The notes beneath the pieces are model-generated. The model saw only the letters and a program-made list of their open reading frames with translations. It was not told the origin of the DNA and searched no databases. The translations under genes and the position numbers were made by a program. This document shows positions 27,975-36,227 of a stretch of DNA of 64,000 nt, piece by piece. Numbering within the stretch: the stretch's first letter is position 1; every line of letters begins with the position of its first letter. This DNA is from Enhydrobacter sp. (GTDB taxonomy: Bacteria > Pseudomonadota > Alphaproteobacteria > Reyranellales > Reyranellaceae): contig JAHCJV010000004.1 of NCBI GenBank assembly GCA_026126105.1, positions 62,001 to 126,000 on the forward strand. The letters are read 5' to 3'.

Positions 27975-28964
27975 CTAGTCTACACGCGCGCCCGACGCCT
28001 TGATAATCGGCGCAAGGCGGGCTTCCTCCGACGCGCGGTAGGCCAGCGTCGCCTCCGGCGAGCGCCAGACCGCGGTCGCCGAGAGATCGAAGAACTTCGC
28101 CTTGAGGTCCTCGCTCTCGAGCGCCTTCTTGGCCAGTTCCGACAGCCTCGCGACGATCTCCGGCGGAAGCTTCGCCGGCCCTGTCAGCGTCGTCCAGGAG
28201 TTGATGTCGAAGCCGGGCAGCGTCTCGGCGATCGCCGGTACGTCGGGTACGACGGGCGTGCGTTCCTTCGACGTGACTCCGAGGGCGCGCACCTTGCCGG
28301 GCCGGGAAACCGCCAGCGCACCGGGAATATTGTCGAAGATCATATGCACCTGACCCGCCAGCAGATCTTGCATTGCGGGTGCAGCGCCGCGGTAGGGCAC
28401 GTGCAGGATGTCGACCTTGGCCATCACCTTGAACAGCTCGCCCGAGAGATGGAGCGTCGTGCCGTTGCCGGCCGAGGCATAGGAGTACTTGCCGGGATTC
28501 TTCTGGAGGAAGGCGATCAGCTCCGGGACGGTCTTGACCGGCATGTCGAGGTTGACCACCAGCATGTTGGGCAGCGACCAGATGGTCGAGATGAAGGTGA
28601 AGTCGTCCGGCACCTTGAACGGCAGCTTGGCGTAGAGGGTGGGAGCGATCGCGTGGCTGGCGATGCCGCCCAGGCCCAGCGTGTAGCCGTCGGGCGCAGA
28701 CTGGGCGAGCAGATCCATGCCCACATTGCCGCCCGACCCGCCGCGATTTTCCACGACCCATTGCTGCCCGCTGAGTTCGGTCAGCTTGGCGCAGAACAGG
28801 CGCGAAAGCGTGTCCGTGGCGCCGCCCGCCGGAAACGGATTGATGTACCGCACCGTCTTGTTCGGATAGGTGCCTTGCGCCCGTACAATCGCTGGAGCGG
28901 CCAGCGCTCCCAGGAGTCCGCCCACGAAGGCGCGCCGCGGCACTGCGGCACGTACGCTTGTCAT
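27975..28964 (-). CDS. Bug/TctC-family substrate-binding protein
   Basis: A periplasmic binding protein (329 aa) of the tripartite tricarboxylate transporter type. The N terminus RRAFVGGLLGALAAPAIVRA is a signal peptide with a twin arginine, followed by YPNKTVRYINPFPAGGATD, the family's ligand-loop beginning. VPYRGAAPAMQDLLAGQVHM is another hallmark. The start at 28964 is fixed by GGGAGGAAA upstream; an in-frame ATG at 29015 lacks this. No TctA/TctB membrane genes lie nearby. It is the first gene of a two-gene unit with the TPP enzyme. Confidence 0.9.
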   Translation of the reverse strand: MTSVRAAVPRRAFVGGLLGALAAPAIVRAQGTYPNKTVRYINPFPAGGATDTLSRLFCAKLTELSGQQWVVENRGGSGGNVGMDLLAQSAPDGYTLGLGGIASHAIAPTLYAKLPFKVPDDFTFISTIWSLPNMLVVNLDMPVKTVPELIAFLQKNPGKYSYASAGNGTTLHLSGELFKVMAKVDILHVPYRGAAPAMQDLLAGQVHMIFDNIPGALAVSRPGKVRALGVTSKERTPVVPDVPAIAETLPGFDINSWTTLTGPAKLPPEIVARLSELAKKALESEDLKAKFFDLSATAVWRSPEATLAYRASEEARLAPIIKASGARVD

Positions 28965-29197
28965 TCTTTGATTTCCTCCCATTAGTCCGGCGCGAGCCTG
29001 CCAAAGCCGCACCATTCGGTCGAGTGGGAGTTTCTATGAATAAATTCAATCCGACAGCCGCAAGATTGTCGCATTACGGATGGAATTACTTATTGGCCTG
29101 CGCGTTGTATGCTAGGAGTTGCAACGGCATCCGGGTGTGGGCTTGCCGGAGCTTGGGCGCGGTTATGGGGCCGTCGTCGAAGTACTAGGGAAGGGTG

Positions 29198-31747
29198 ATG
29201 CAGAGAAACTTTTGCCAGCCCGCGCTGGCCTTGCTGCTTGGCGTTTGCGGATTCGCGAGCGTGGCCATGGCCCAGAGGCCGCCGTCGACGTCCGTGCCGA
29301 CGGTTCAGACCGCGCCACTGGCCCAGCCGAAGCGCGAGGTGATCGCGGCCGACACCGCGTCCACGCCAGCGATCTGCTACGCCGGATACGGCCTGCGACC
29401 CAGCCAGAAGGTCAAGGTCTGCACGGACGTGATCGACAGCGGCAGCGTCAAGGGCCTCGCTTTGGCGCTGGCTTATTTCAATCGTGGGCTGGCGCGCGGC
29501 AACGACGGCGATCCCAAGGGCTCGGTGAACGACTACCGCACGGCGCTGCGCTTCTACACTGACGCCATCCGCTCCTCCGCACCGTCGGCCCAGGTCGTCT
29601 TCCAGCGCGGCCTGATCTATCACACGATGGGCGACGCCGATCAGGCGATCGTCGACTACAGCGACGCCATTCGCCTGGCGCCGCGGGATACGTTCGCGTA
29701 CGTCAATCGCGGAATCGTGCTCTACACGAAGAAGGACAACAACGAGGGAGCGATCGCGGATTTCGACGCGGCGCTGAAGATCGATCGCTGCGAAACCACT
29801 GCCTGGATCAATCGCGGCCTGGTCTACAAGCGCAAGGGCAACCTCGACCGGGCGATCTCCGACTTCACCGACGCCATCAAGTGCCTGCCCGCGAACTCGC
29901 CGCCGGTGACCACCGTCACGGTCGATCCGTCCGGCAAGCCGTTCCCTGCGCAATACTATCAGGCGGCGACGAAGAGCTCGCAGCTCGCCGACGCCTACTA
30001 TCAGCGCGGCCTCGTCTACCTGTACAAAGGCAGCAAGGACAAGAAGCAGGCGATCCCGATGTTCGAGGCCGCCATCCGGGACTTCAACGATGCCATACGC
30101 ATCAACCCGACGGCGGCGGCGCACTTCGTCGGACGCGCCTCAGCGCGCATGTACAAGGAGGAGTTCCGCGAGGCCATCTCCGACTTCACCGAGGCGATCC
30201 GGCTGTCGCCCGGCGACGCGTACACCTTCCTCCATCGTGGCATCGCCTATCACTCGGTGAACGAGCCCGACAACGCCATCGCCGACTACACCGAGGCCAA
30301 CCGCATCAACCCGCTGGACGTGGCGCCGCTGCTCAATCGCGGCATCGTCTACTACTCCAAGAAGGGCCAGTACGACCTCGCGATCAAGGATTTCACCGAC
30401 TGCCTGAAGATCGATCCGAAGGAGGTGAACTGCCTGATAAATCGAGGCATCTCATGGCGCGAGAAGGGCGATCCGGACAAGGCGATCGCCGACTTCAGCG
30501 AGGCGCTGCGCCTTGGCCTGCTGACCGGCGACGTACTGCAGTTCGGCTCGCAGGAGCCCGAGGCGGTCCGCCATTGGGCGCAGGTTGCGCACGCGCGCTA
30601 TCAGCGTGGCACGGCCTACGTGCTGAAGACCGAGTACGATCTGGCGTTGGCCGACTTCAACGAATCGATCCGCCTCAACCCGACCGAGGCCCGGGTGTAT
30701 GTCGCGCGCGGCGGGGTCTATCTCGCGCGAAAGGAATACAAGCGCGCGATCGCGGACTTCAACGAGGCCATCCGGCTCGATCCGGAATATGCCTATGCCT
30801 ATTTCCAGCGCGGCTTTGCCTATCATGCGGTGGAGGAGCCGGATAAGGCCTACGACGACTACACGCAAGCGATCCGCTGGGATCCCAAGTACATCACTTC
30901 GTACCTCAACCGCGGCATCATCCTGTATACGCGCCGCGGCGACTTCAAGAACGCGATCGCCGACTTCACCACCGCCCTGCGCCTCGGACCCGACAACATC
31001 AACGCGTTGATGCATCGCGGCGTCGCGGAGGGAGGAGCCGGCGAGTTCGACAAAGGTCTCGCCGATCTCAACCGCGCGATCGAGCTGTCGCCCGACTTCG
31101 CGCGCGCCTATTACTATCGTGGCGTCCTGTTCGGCATCCGCGGCAGCGCCGATCGTGCGCTGGCGGACTACAACACGGCGGTGAGGCTCGACCCGAAGAG
31201 CGCCGAGGCTCATGTGGCGCGCGCCGCCGTCTACGCGCAGCTCAGGGAGCAGGACAAGGCGATCGCCGATCTGAGCGAGGCGATCAGGATCGTGCCGAAC
31301 GCCGCCGGCCCTTACTACAATCGCGGCTACTCCTACTTCGCCAAGGGCCAGTACGACCGCGCCATCGCCGACTACAGCGAGGCGATCAAGCTCAATCCAC
31401 GCATGGCAGTCGCCTACACCAACCGATGCCTGACGCGCGGGATCGTCGGCAAGGACCTCGCCGACGCGTTGCGCGACTGCGACGAGGCGCTGAAGCTGGG
31501 GCAGTCCAATGTCGAAGCGCGCGACACGCGCGGTTTCATCTACCTCAAGCTCGGCGACTTCCCTGCGTCGATCAAGGATTACGACGCCGCGCTGCAGCTC
31601 GATCCCAACCGCGCAAGGGCCCTGTACGGCCGCGGCCTGGCGAAGTCGAAGAGCGGCGACCGTCAGGGCGGGAGTGCCGACATGGCGGCCGCCGTGAAGC
31701 TCGCCCCGAAAATCGCCGAGGACTTCTCCCGCTTCGGGGTGCGCTGA
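29198..31747 (+). CDS. Exported protein with about 20 tetratricopeptide repeats
   Basis: The 849-aa product opens with a signal peptide (ALALLLGVCGFASVAMA, cut before QRPPS) and then consists almost entirely of TPRs from about residue 90 to the end. I count about 20 units with the pattern A-Y-x-N-R-G...A-I-A-D-(F/Y)-x-x-A-I-(R/K)-L-x-P. One unit near residue 260 has an insertion, and a spacer near residue 445 interrupts the array. Such arrays are protein-binding scaffolds, here probably periplasmic. AGGGAAGGG precedes the ATG at 29198; a GTG three bases earlier is less likely. It diverges from the Bug/TPP unit and has no obvious functional partner. Confidence 0.88.
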   Translation: MQRNFCQPALALLLGVCGFASVAMAQRPPSTSVPTVQTAPLAQPKREVIAADTASTPAICYAGYGLRPSQKVKVCTDVIDSGSVKGLALALAYFNRGLARGNDGDPKGSVNDYRTALRFYTDAIRSSAPSAQVVFQRGLIYHTMGDADQAIVDYSDAIRLAPRDTFAYVNRGIVLYTKKDNNEGAIADFDAALKIDRCETTAWINRGLVYKRKGNLDRAISDFTDAIKCLPANSPPVTTVTVDPSGKPFPAQYYQAATKSSQLADAYYQRGLVYLYKGSKDKKQAIPMFEAAIRDFNDAIRINPTAAAHFVGRASARMYKEEFREAISDFTEAIRLSPGDAYTFLHRGIAYHSVNEPDNAIADYTEANRINPLDVAPLLNRGIVYYSKKGQYDLAIKDFTDCLKIDPKEVNCLINRGISWREKGDPDKAIADFSEALRLGLLTGDVLQFGSQEPEAVRHWAQVAHARYQRGTAYVLKTEYDLALADFNESIRLNPTEARVYVARGGVYLARKEYKRAIADFNEAIRLDPEYAYAYFQRGFAYHAVEEPDKAYDDYTQAIRWDPKYITSYLNRGIILYTRRGDFKNAIADFTTALRLGPDNINALMHRGVAEGGAGEFDKGLADLNRAIELSPDFARAYYYRGVLFGIRGSADRALADYNTAVRLDPKSAEAHVARAAVYAQLREQDKAIADLSEAIRIVPNAAGPYYNRGYSYFAKGQYDRAIADYSEAIKLNPRMAVAYTNRCLTRGIVGKDLADALRDCDEALKLGQSNVEARDTRGFIYLKLGDFPASIKDYDAALQLDPNRARALYGRGLAKSKSGDRQGGSADMAAAVKLAPKIAEDFSRFGVR

Positions 31748-32678
31748 CGGCGGAGGAGGGGCGGGCTGCATGCTTTTCCAGCAGCCTCCCTCGTCATCGG
31801 GGACCATGCTGGTGGTTTCTGCCGCCACCCCCGCGGAGAACTCTGTCAACGTCGGTTCCCGAGAAATCATCGCCGACAATGAGCGGACGGCAAGACTGTT
31901 CCTTCGCCACGTCGTACGCGAACCAATCTCCAGTATTCAGCGCTGCAGCGTGCGCGGCTTTGTCCCAAGACTCGTATGCTCGGGCAACTCGCCTCGCTGA
32001 TACGAGCGTGAATGCGCGCCGATATTGTCGGCTACCCTCGCGACGCGGCGATGCAGGACCGCTATCTGGGATTGCTGAACGCAAAGGAGACCGGCGGGCC
32101 GCCGACTCCCATCCATCGCGAGAATTCGAGTTGCGGCTATCGGCAAGGCAATGGGCGATCTCAGCTCGCCCTGCGACAAGGGGCCGAAGGTCACGAAGCT
32201 CGACAGGCAAACGCGCTTCGCGGCCGAGCGCGGCGTTCCGCCGTTCGTGACGTTGCCGAGGGCGACGCGCCACGCGGCGCGTCTGCCGGCTTTCGTGCGC
32301 ATGGACTGATCGTGCGAAACCAGCCCCGCCCGACCGCAATCCTCCGTCAGTCTGATGGCGTCCTCACCGGATGCCGGGCCGATCAGCTGCGGTTTGGATC
32401 GAAGCCGACCAGTTCGGCCGCTCACGTGTCTCAGCGGCGAGCGCTCTGACGAAGCGACGGGCGCGGTCAGCCGATTTCCGGTGCTTCATCGCGCGCCCTT
32501 CGACTCTGCCCGCCCCGCAGTCGCGTCGGACGGCTCGTCTTGGTGCTCCCCTCAAGAACGAGGACTCAATGCGAGCGATGGGCGGGTCGTTGCGCAGCCT
32601 TGGCACGCCGAAGGGCGTTTTCTTCACCATGACCAAGAACACCGACAAGCCTGCGATTGCCCGGAAGGGTTCCGCGCA
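31748..32678. other. Gene-poor stretch, possible frameshifted remnant
   Basis: No intact gene is recognisable over 930 bases. On the plus strand, protein-like segments occur in succession in three different frames. These are SPVFSAAACAALSQDSYARA (about 31930-31990), then MRADIVGYPRDAAMQDRYLG (from 32012), then a 52-codon frame at 32151-32309 starting MGDLSSPCDKGPKVTKLD. This could be one small exported protein broken by two frameshifts, but I know no family to compare with, so this is a guess. A 17-codon frame (32632-32682, MTKNTDKPAIARKGSAQ) ends in ATGA overlap with the next small gene. Confidence 0.3.
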
Positions 32679-32903
32679 ATGATCGCGATCCTCACCGCCT
32701 GCGCCATCTCCGGGTTCTATTCGAACGTAGGCCACTGCTACCGCGCAGAGGTCCCATTGGAAGCCTGCCAAGACGAGCGGACTCGTGCGGAGAACTGGAT
32801 GAAAGACCACGGACAGGTGGTCAGGTTCACGAAGTGCAACCCGTTAGTAGAGCGCTCTACCGCGTCTGTGCCCGCCGACCGGCCAATCACCGAGCAGCGA
32901 TAG
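32679..32903 (+). CDS. Small cysteine-containing protein of unknown function
   Basis: A 74-codon frame, MIAILTACAISGFYSNVGHC at its start, with cysteines at about residues 8, 20, 30 and 53. Its start codon overlaps the stop of a 17-codon upstream frame (ATGA), a usual arrangement for coupled translation. The first dozen residues are hydrophobic and might be a short signal or anchor. No family was recognised. It lies between a gene-poor stretch and tRNA-Ser; it may be a phage- or island-type small gene or chance. Confidence 0.4.
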   Translation: MIAILTACAISGFYSNVGHCYRAEVPLEACQDERTRAENWMKDHGQVVRFTKCNPLVERSTASVPADRPITEQR

Positions 32904-33011
32904 TTGCAGTTCCAACGACCCCTCCACGAACTTGTGCAGAGTGGAGGCCGCGACGGCGGAGTCGTTCCACTTCACCGCAAGAACCTGAAAAGCCATAAGA
33001 CGTTGGCGTTC

Positions 33012-33101
33012 TGGCGGATGGGGTGGGATTCGAACCCACGGTGGGCGTGAACCCACGCCGGTTTTCAAGACCGGTGCCTTAAACCGCTCGGCCACCCATC
33101 C
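33012..33101 (-). tRNA. tRNA-Ser, anticodon UGA
   Basis: Read on the minus strand, the 90-nt sequence folds as a class II tRNA. The acceptor stem is GGATGGG with CCCATCC, the D-arm is GCCGAGCGGTTTAAGGC, the anticodon stem is CCGGT/ACCGG with loop CTTGAAA (anticodon UGA), and there is a long variable arm. The T-arm is GTGGGTTCGAATCCCAC. G73 and a genome-encoded CCA close it. It reads serine codon UCA. Confidence 0.97.
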
Positions 33102-33113
33102 CGCGTGGCGAAC

Positions 33114-33142
33114 TCAATAGAGGAGGTCTTCACGCTCCACAA
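33114..33142 (-). promoter_or_regulatory. Candidate promoter of tRNA-Ser
   Basis: On the minus strand TTGTGG (33142-33137) and TATTGA (33119-33114) are 17 bases apart, and the tRNA 5' end follows about 13 bases after the second hexamer. Each hexamer matches only three of six consensus bases, so support comes mainly from spacing and position. Confidence 0.3.
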
Positions 33143-33228
33143 TAAGCGATGAGGGAGCGATGAAGTGGTCCGATGCTATCGAGAAGGATGTGCTGCGGAG
33201 CTCAGTTCAACAAGGAGGAACAATCACC

Positions 33229-34209
33229 ATGACGGACCACCCCGCGCGAGGTCGCCGCCGCTTCATCGCGGCGTCCGCCGCTGCCGTTGTGCTCGCGCCG
33301 ACCGTCGCGCGTGCGCAGAAGAGCTGGCCGGAGAAACAGGTGAAGATCATCATTCCCTTTGCCCCCGGCGGGCCGAGCGACGTCACCGCCCGCATCGTGC
33401 TGGCAAAGGCGCTGGCTGAGCTCGGCCAGAGCGCTCTCTTCGACAACAAGGCAGGGGCCAGCGGCATGATCGGCGCCGAGGTCTTCAAGAGTGCTCCGCG
33501 CGACAATCACACCTTCTTCGCAGTGACGACCGGAATACTCTGCATCACGCACCATCTGCAGCCGGTGCCCTTCGACGCCGACAACGACTTCATCCCCGTG
33601 GCGCGCACCGCGACCGCCTGGACGGGGATGGCCGTGCATCCGTCGCTGCCAGTAAGCAACGTGGCGGAGTTCGTCGCTTACGCCAGGGCAAACCCCGGCA
33701 AGATCAATTTCGGATCGCCCGGCCAGGCGACCCTGTTCCACATCGTGGGCGAGATGCTGAATGTCGAGGCCGGCATCCAGATGACGAACGTGCCCTACAA
33801 GGGCAGCGCGCCGGCCCTGCAGGACCTCGTCGCTGGCCAGATCCAGGTGCAGTTCGATCCGGGGACGCTGCCGTTGATCGCCGACGGACGGTTGAAGGGG
33901 TTGGCCGTGATCGGTGACAAGCGCTGGCCGCGCAAGCCCGAGATACCCACGCTGAAGGAACAGGGTTACGCGAAGACGGGCGGGGAGTCCTGGCACGGCG
34001 TCGTGGCGATCAAGGATACGCCGCCATCCGTCGTCGACGCCTTGTCCAAGGCGATCGAGGGGGCGCTGCGGTCGCCCGAGGTCGTCGAGAAGCTGGCGAA
34101 CGTTCAGCATTTTGCCAGCTATCTGCCGTCGGAGCCGTTCCGGGAGAAGATCGTCCAGGAGCGCAAGATGTACGGCGACGTAATCCAGAAGGCCAACATC
34201 AAGGTCTGA
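33229..34209 (+). CDS. Bug/TctC-family substrate-binding protein (second copy)
   Basis: A 326-aa periplasmic binding protein. The signal peptide is twin-arginine-like (RGRRRFIAASAAAVVLAPTV, ending near ARA-Q). The mature part begins WPEKQVKIIIPFAPGGPSD, typical of the family, and continues with NVPYKGSAPALQDLVAGQIQ. AGGAGGA (33213-33219) fixes the start at 33229 rather than the in-frame ATG at 33160. No transporter membrane genes are adjacent, so it is an orphan like the one at 28 kb; the two are clearly related but divergent. Confidence 0.9.
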   Translation: MTDHPARGRRRFIAASAAAVVLAPTVARAQKSWPEKQVKIIIPFAPGGPSDVTARIVLAKALAELGQSALFDNKAGASGMIGAEVFKSAPRDNHTFFAVTTGILCITHHLQPVPFDADNDFIPVARTATAWTGMAVHPSLPVSNVAEFVAYARANPGKINFGSPGQATLFHIVGEMLNVEAGIQMTNVPYKGSAPALQDLVAGQIQVQFDPGTLPLIADGRLKGLAVIGDKRWPRKPEIPTLKEQGYAKTGGESWHGVVAIKDTPPSVVDALSKAIEGALRSPEVVEKLANVQHFASYLPSEPFREKIVQERKMYGDVIQKANIKV

Positions 34210-34258
34210 TGTCGCTTGGGGGGTCGAGGTGCTGCGCGTTCTGGCCTATGATCGTCCG

Positions 34259-35131
34259 ATGATCAGCAGGCGTTTCCTGAGTTCAGTACTGTTCCTCGCG
34301 CCCGCCCTCGCGCAGGCGCAAAGCAGTGATCCACAATTCGCAGCCTGGCTGCGCACGCTACGCGCGGATGCCGCCAAGGCCGGTGTCGATTCCGGAACGC
34401 TCGACAGTGCGCTCGGCAGCGTCGAGCAGATCCCGAAAGTGCTCGAGCAGGCCCGCAATCAGCCCGAGTTCAAGATGACGTTCGAGCGCTATCTCGAGAT
34501 CGTCGTCTCGCCCGAGCGAGTGGCGCGGGGCAGGGCGATGCTCATGGAGAACCGGGCGCTGGTCAGCCGCTTCGCTGCTCCGGCGGGGATTCCCGACTCG
34601 ACCCTCGTCGCGCTCTGGGGCATCGAAAGCAACTACGGCACCAGGCTGGGCGACTTCGAGGTCGTTTCTGCGCTTGCGACGCTCGCCTACAACAACTTCC
34701 GCGCCAAATTCTTCCGCGAGCAGCTGATCGCGGCGCTGAAGATCGTGTCGCAGGGCCATATCGGTCTGCATGCGATGAAGGGCTCGTGGGCCGGCGCGAT
34801 GGGGCAGTGCCAGTTCATCCCGACCAGCTTCCTGGCCTACGCCGCCGATGGTGACGGCGACGGCCGCAAGGACATCTGGACCAGCAAGGCGGACGTCTTC
34901 GCCTCGACCGCCAATTACCTGCGCAGAGTGGGCTGGCGGCCGGGCCTGGGCTGGGGAAGCGAAGTTCCCGCCGGCACTCCGGCTGGCGCCGGCGAGCGCA
35001 TCGTGCGGCCGTCCGGTGCCAACGGCCCGACCTACCGGACGACCGAGAATTTCCGGGTGATCCTGCGCTGGAACCAGTCGGATTTCTTCGGTCTTGCCGT
35101 CGGCCTGCTCTCGGATCGCATCGCCGCCTGA
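34259..35131 (+). CDS. MltB-type lytic murein transglycosylase
   Basis: The 290-aa protein has a signal peptide (MISRRFLSSVLFLAPALAQA) and the SLT_2 fold of MltB. The catalytic Glu is at about residue 123 in LVALWGIESNYGTRLGDF. The GAMGQCQFIPTSFLAYA and DIWTSKADVFASTANYL motifs follow. It cleaves peptidoglycan glycan strands with formation of 1,6-anhydromuramic acid. There is no lipobox, so it is probably soluble in the periplasm. It is followed by rlpA and a carboxypeptidase gene, forming a cell wall group. Confidence 0.92.
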   Translation: MISRRFLSSVLFLAPALAQAQSSDPQFAAWLRTLRADAAKAGVDSGTLDSALGSVEQIPKVLEQARNQPEFKMTFERYLEIVVSPERVARGRAMLMENRALVSRFAAPAGIPDSTLVALWGIESNYGTRLGDFEVVSALATLAYNNFRAKFFREQLIAALKIVSQGHIGLHAMKGSWAGAMGQCQFIPTSFLAYAADGDGDGRKDIWTSKADVFASTANYLRRVGWRPGLGWGSEVPAGTPAGAGERIVRPSGANGPTYRTTENFRVILRWNQSDFFGLAVGLLSDRIAA

Positions 35132-35165
35132 CGTTCTCCGCAAGGTGATGTATCATGGGGCCCCC

Positions 35166-36227
35166 ATGCCCCTAGCCCTAGAGAGACCCGCGCGCCTCTG
35201 CTCGGCCTTGCTGGCGCTGATGCTGGCCGGCGCCTGCGCCAGCAAGCAGACCACCGGACCTGGAGCAAGCACGGCGAGCCGCGGGATGTACAAGGTCGGC
35301 CAGCCTTATTCGATCAATGGCGTCACCTATGTGCCCACGGAGGAGTTCCAGCGCGTCGAGACCGGGGTGGCCTCCTGGTACGGCCCGGGATTTCACGGAA
35401 AGAATACCGCGAACGGCGAGACCTACGACCAGCACGACAGGACGGCCGCGCATCGTACCCTGCAGATGCCCTCGGTCCTGAGGGTCACCAACCTCGAGAA
35501 TGGCCAGTCCACCGTCGTGCGGGTCAACGACCGGGGACCGTTTGCGCGCTCGCGCGTCATCGACCTGTCGCAGCTGGCGGCCGAGGAGATCGGCATGACG
35601 CGAAACGGCACGGCGCGGGTGCGGATCGACCAGCTCGAGACGGAGAGCCAGACGGTGAAGCAGATCGCCCTGAATGGCGGGGGGCCTCACGAGCAGCGCG
35701 CGGCGATCGAGAAGTCGATTGCCGGCGGGCGCGTGACGCCCGCGCCGCCGGCCGTCGCCCAGGTGTCGCCGCCACCAGCCCCGCAGCCGCCGCCGACTCC
35801 CGTTCTCGTACCACCGCCGCCCACCGTTACGGCGGCGCCCACGCCCGCGGTCACGGTCTATTCGAGCGCTCCGGCAGCCGCGCCTGCGCCTGCCGCTCCA
35901 CCCGGCTGGGGCGGCAGGATCGGGCCCAGCCGTGGTCCGAGCGTCGCCTCGATCGCCGCCGCGGCCGCCGTTCCGCCTCCTGCGAGCGGAGTCGCCAACG
36001 GCGGATTCTACGTTCAGACTGGAGCATTCTCGACGGCCGACAACGCCGAGAAGCAGCGCGGCCAGCTTGCGAGCTACGGCGCGGCCGAGATTTCCCAGGC
36101 GTCCTCGGCCGGCCGCGAGGTATACCGTGTGCGCTTGGGACCTTATTCGACGCAGGATGCCGCCGGTATCGTCGCCGACCGGCTGAAGCGTTCAGGCTAT
36201 GGTGATGCCCGTGTCGTGGCGGATTGA
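35166..36227 (+). CDS. rlpA: RlpA-family lytic transglycosylase lipoprotein with SPOR domain
   Basis: The 353-aa lipoprotein has a lipobox LAGAC with Cys at residue 24. A double-psi beta-barrel follows (GVASWYGPGFHGKNTANGE, then DRTAAHRTLQMPSVLRV, then VRVNDRGPFARSR), where the Asp and His needed for activity are visible. A long proline/alanine linker leads to a C-terminal SPOR domain (about 279-350, GGFYVQTGAFSTADNAEKQR) that binds denuded glycans at the septum. It presumably trims peptidoglycan during division. Its end overlaps the carboxypeptidase start by 29 bases. Confidence 0.93.
   Translation: MPLALERPARLCSALLALMLAGACASKQTTGPGASTASRGMYKVGQPYSINGVTYVPTEEFQRVETGVASWYGPGFHGKNTANGETYDQHDRTAAHRTLQMPSVLRVTNLENGQSTVVRVNDRGPFARSRVIDLSQLAAEEIGMTRNGTARVRIDQLETESQTVKQIALNGGGPHEQRAAIEKSIAGGRVTPAPPAVAQVSPPPAPQPPPTPVLVPPPPTVTAAPTPAVTVYSSAPAAAPAPAAPPGWGGRIGPSRGPSVASIAAAAAVPPPASGVANGGFYVQTGAFSTADNAEKQRGQLASYGAAEISQASSAGREVYRVRLGPYSTQDAAGIVADRLKRSGYGDARVVAD

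Noticed and set aside
31794..32425. Minus-strand frames 31794-32339 and 31937-32425
   Set aside because: They overlap each other, have no ribosome sites and no similarity to any family I know.
32844..33095. 83-codon minus-strand frame starting MAERFKAPVLKTG
   Set aside because: It is a translation through tRNA-Ser and a frequent false gene in annotations; the start is inside the tRNA.
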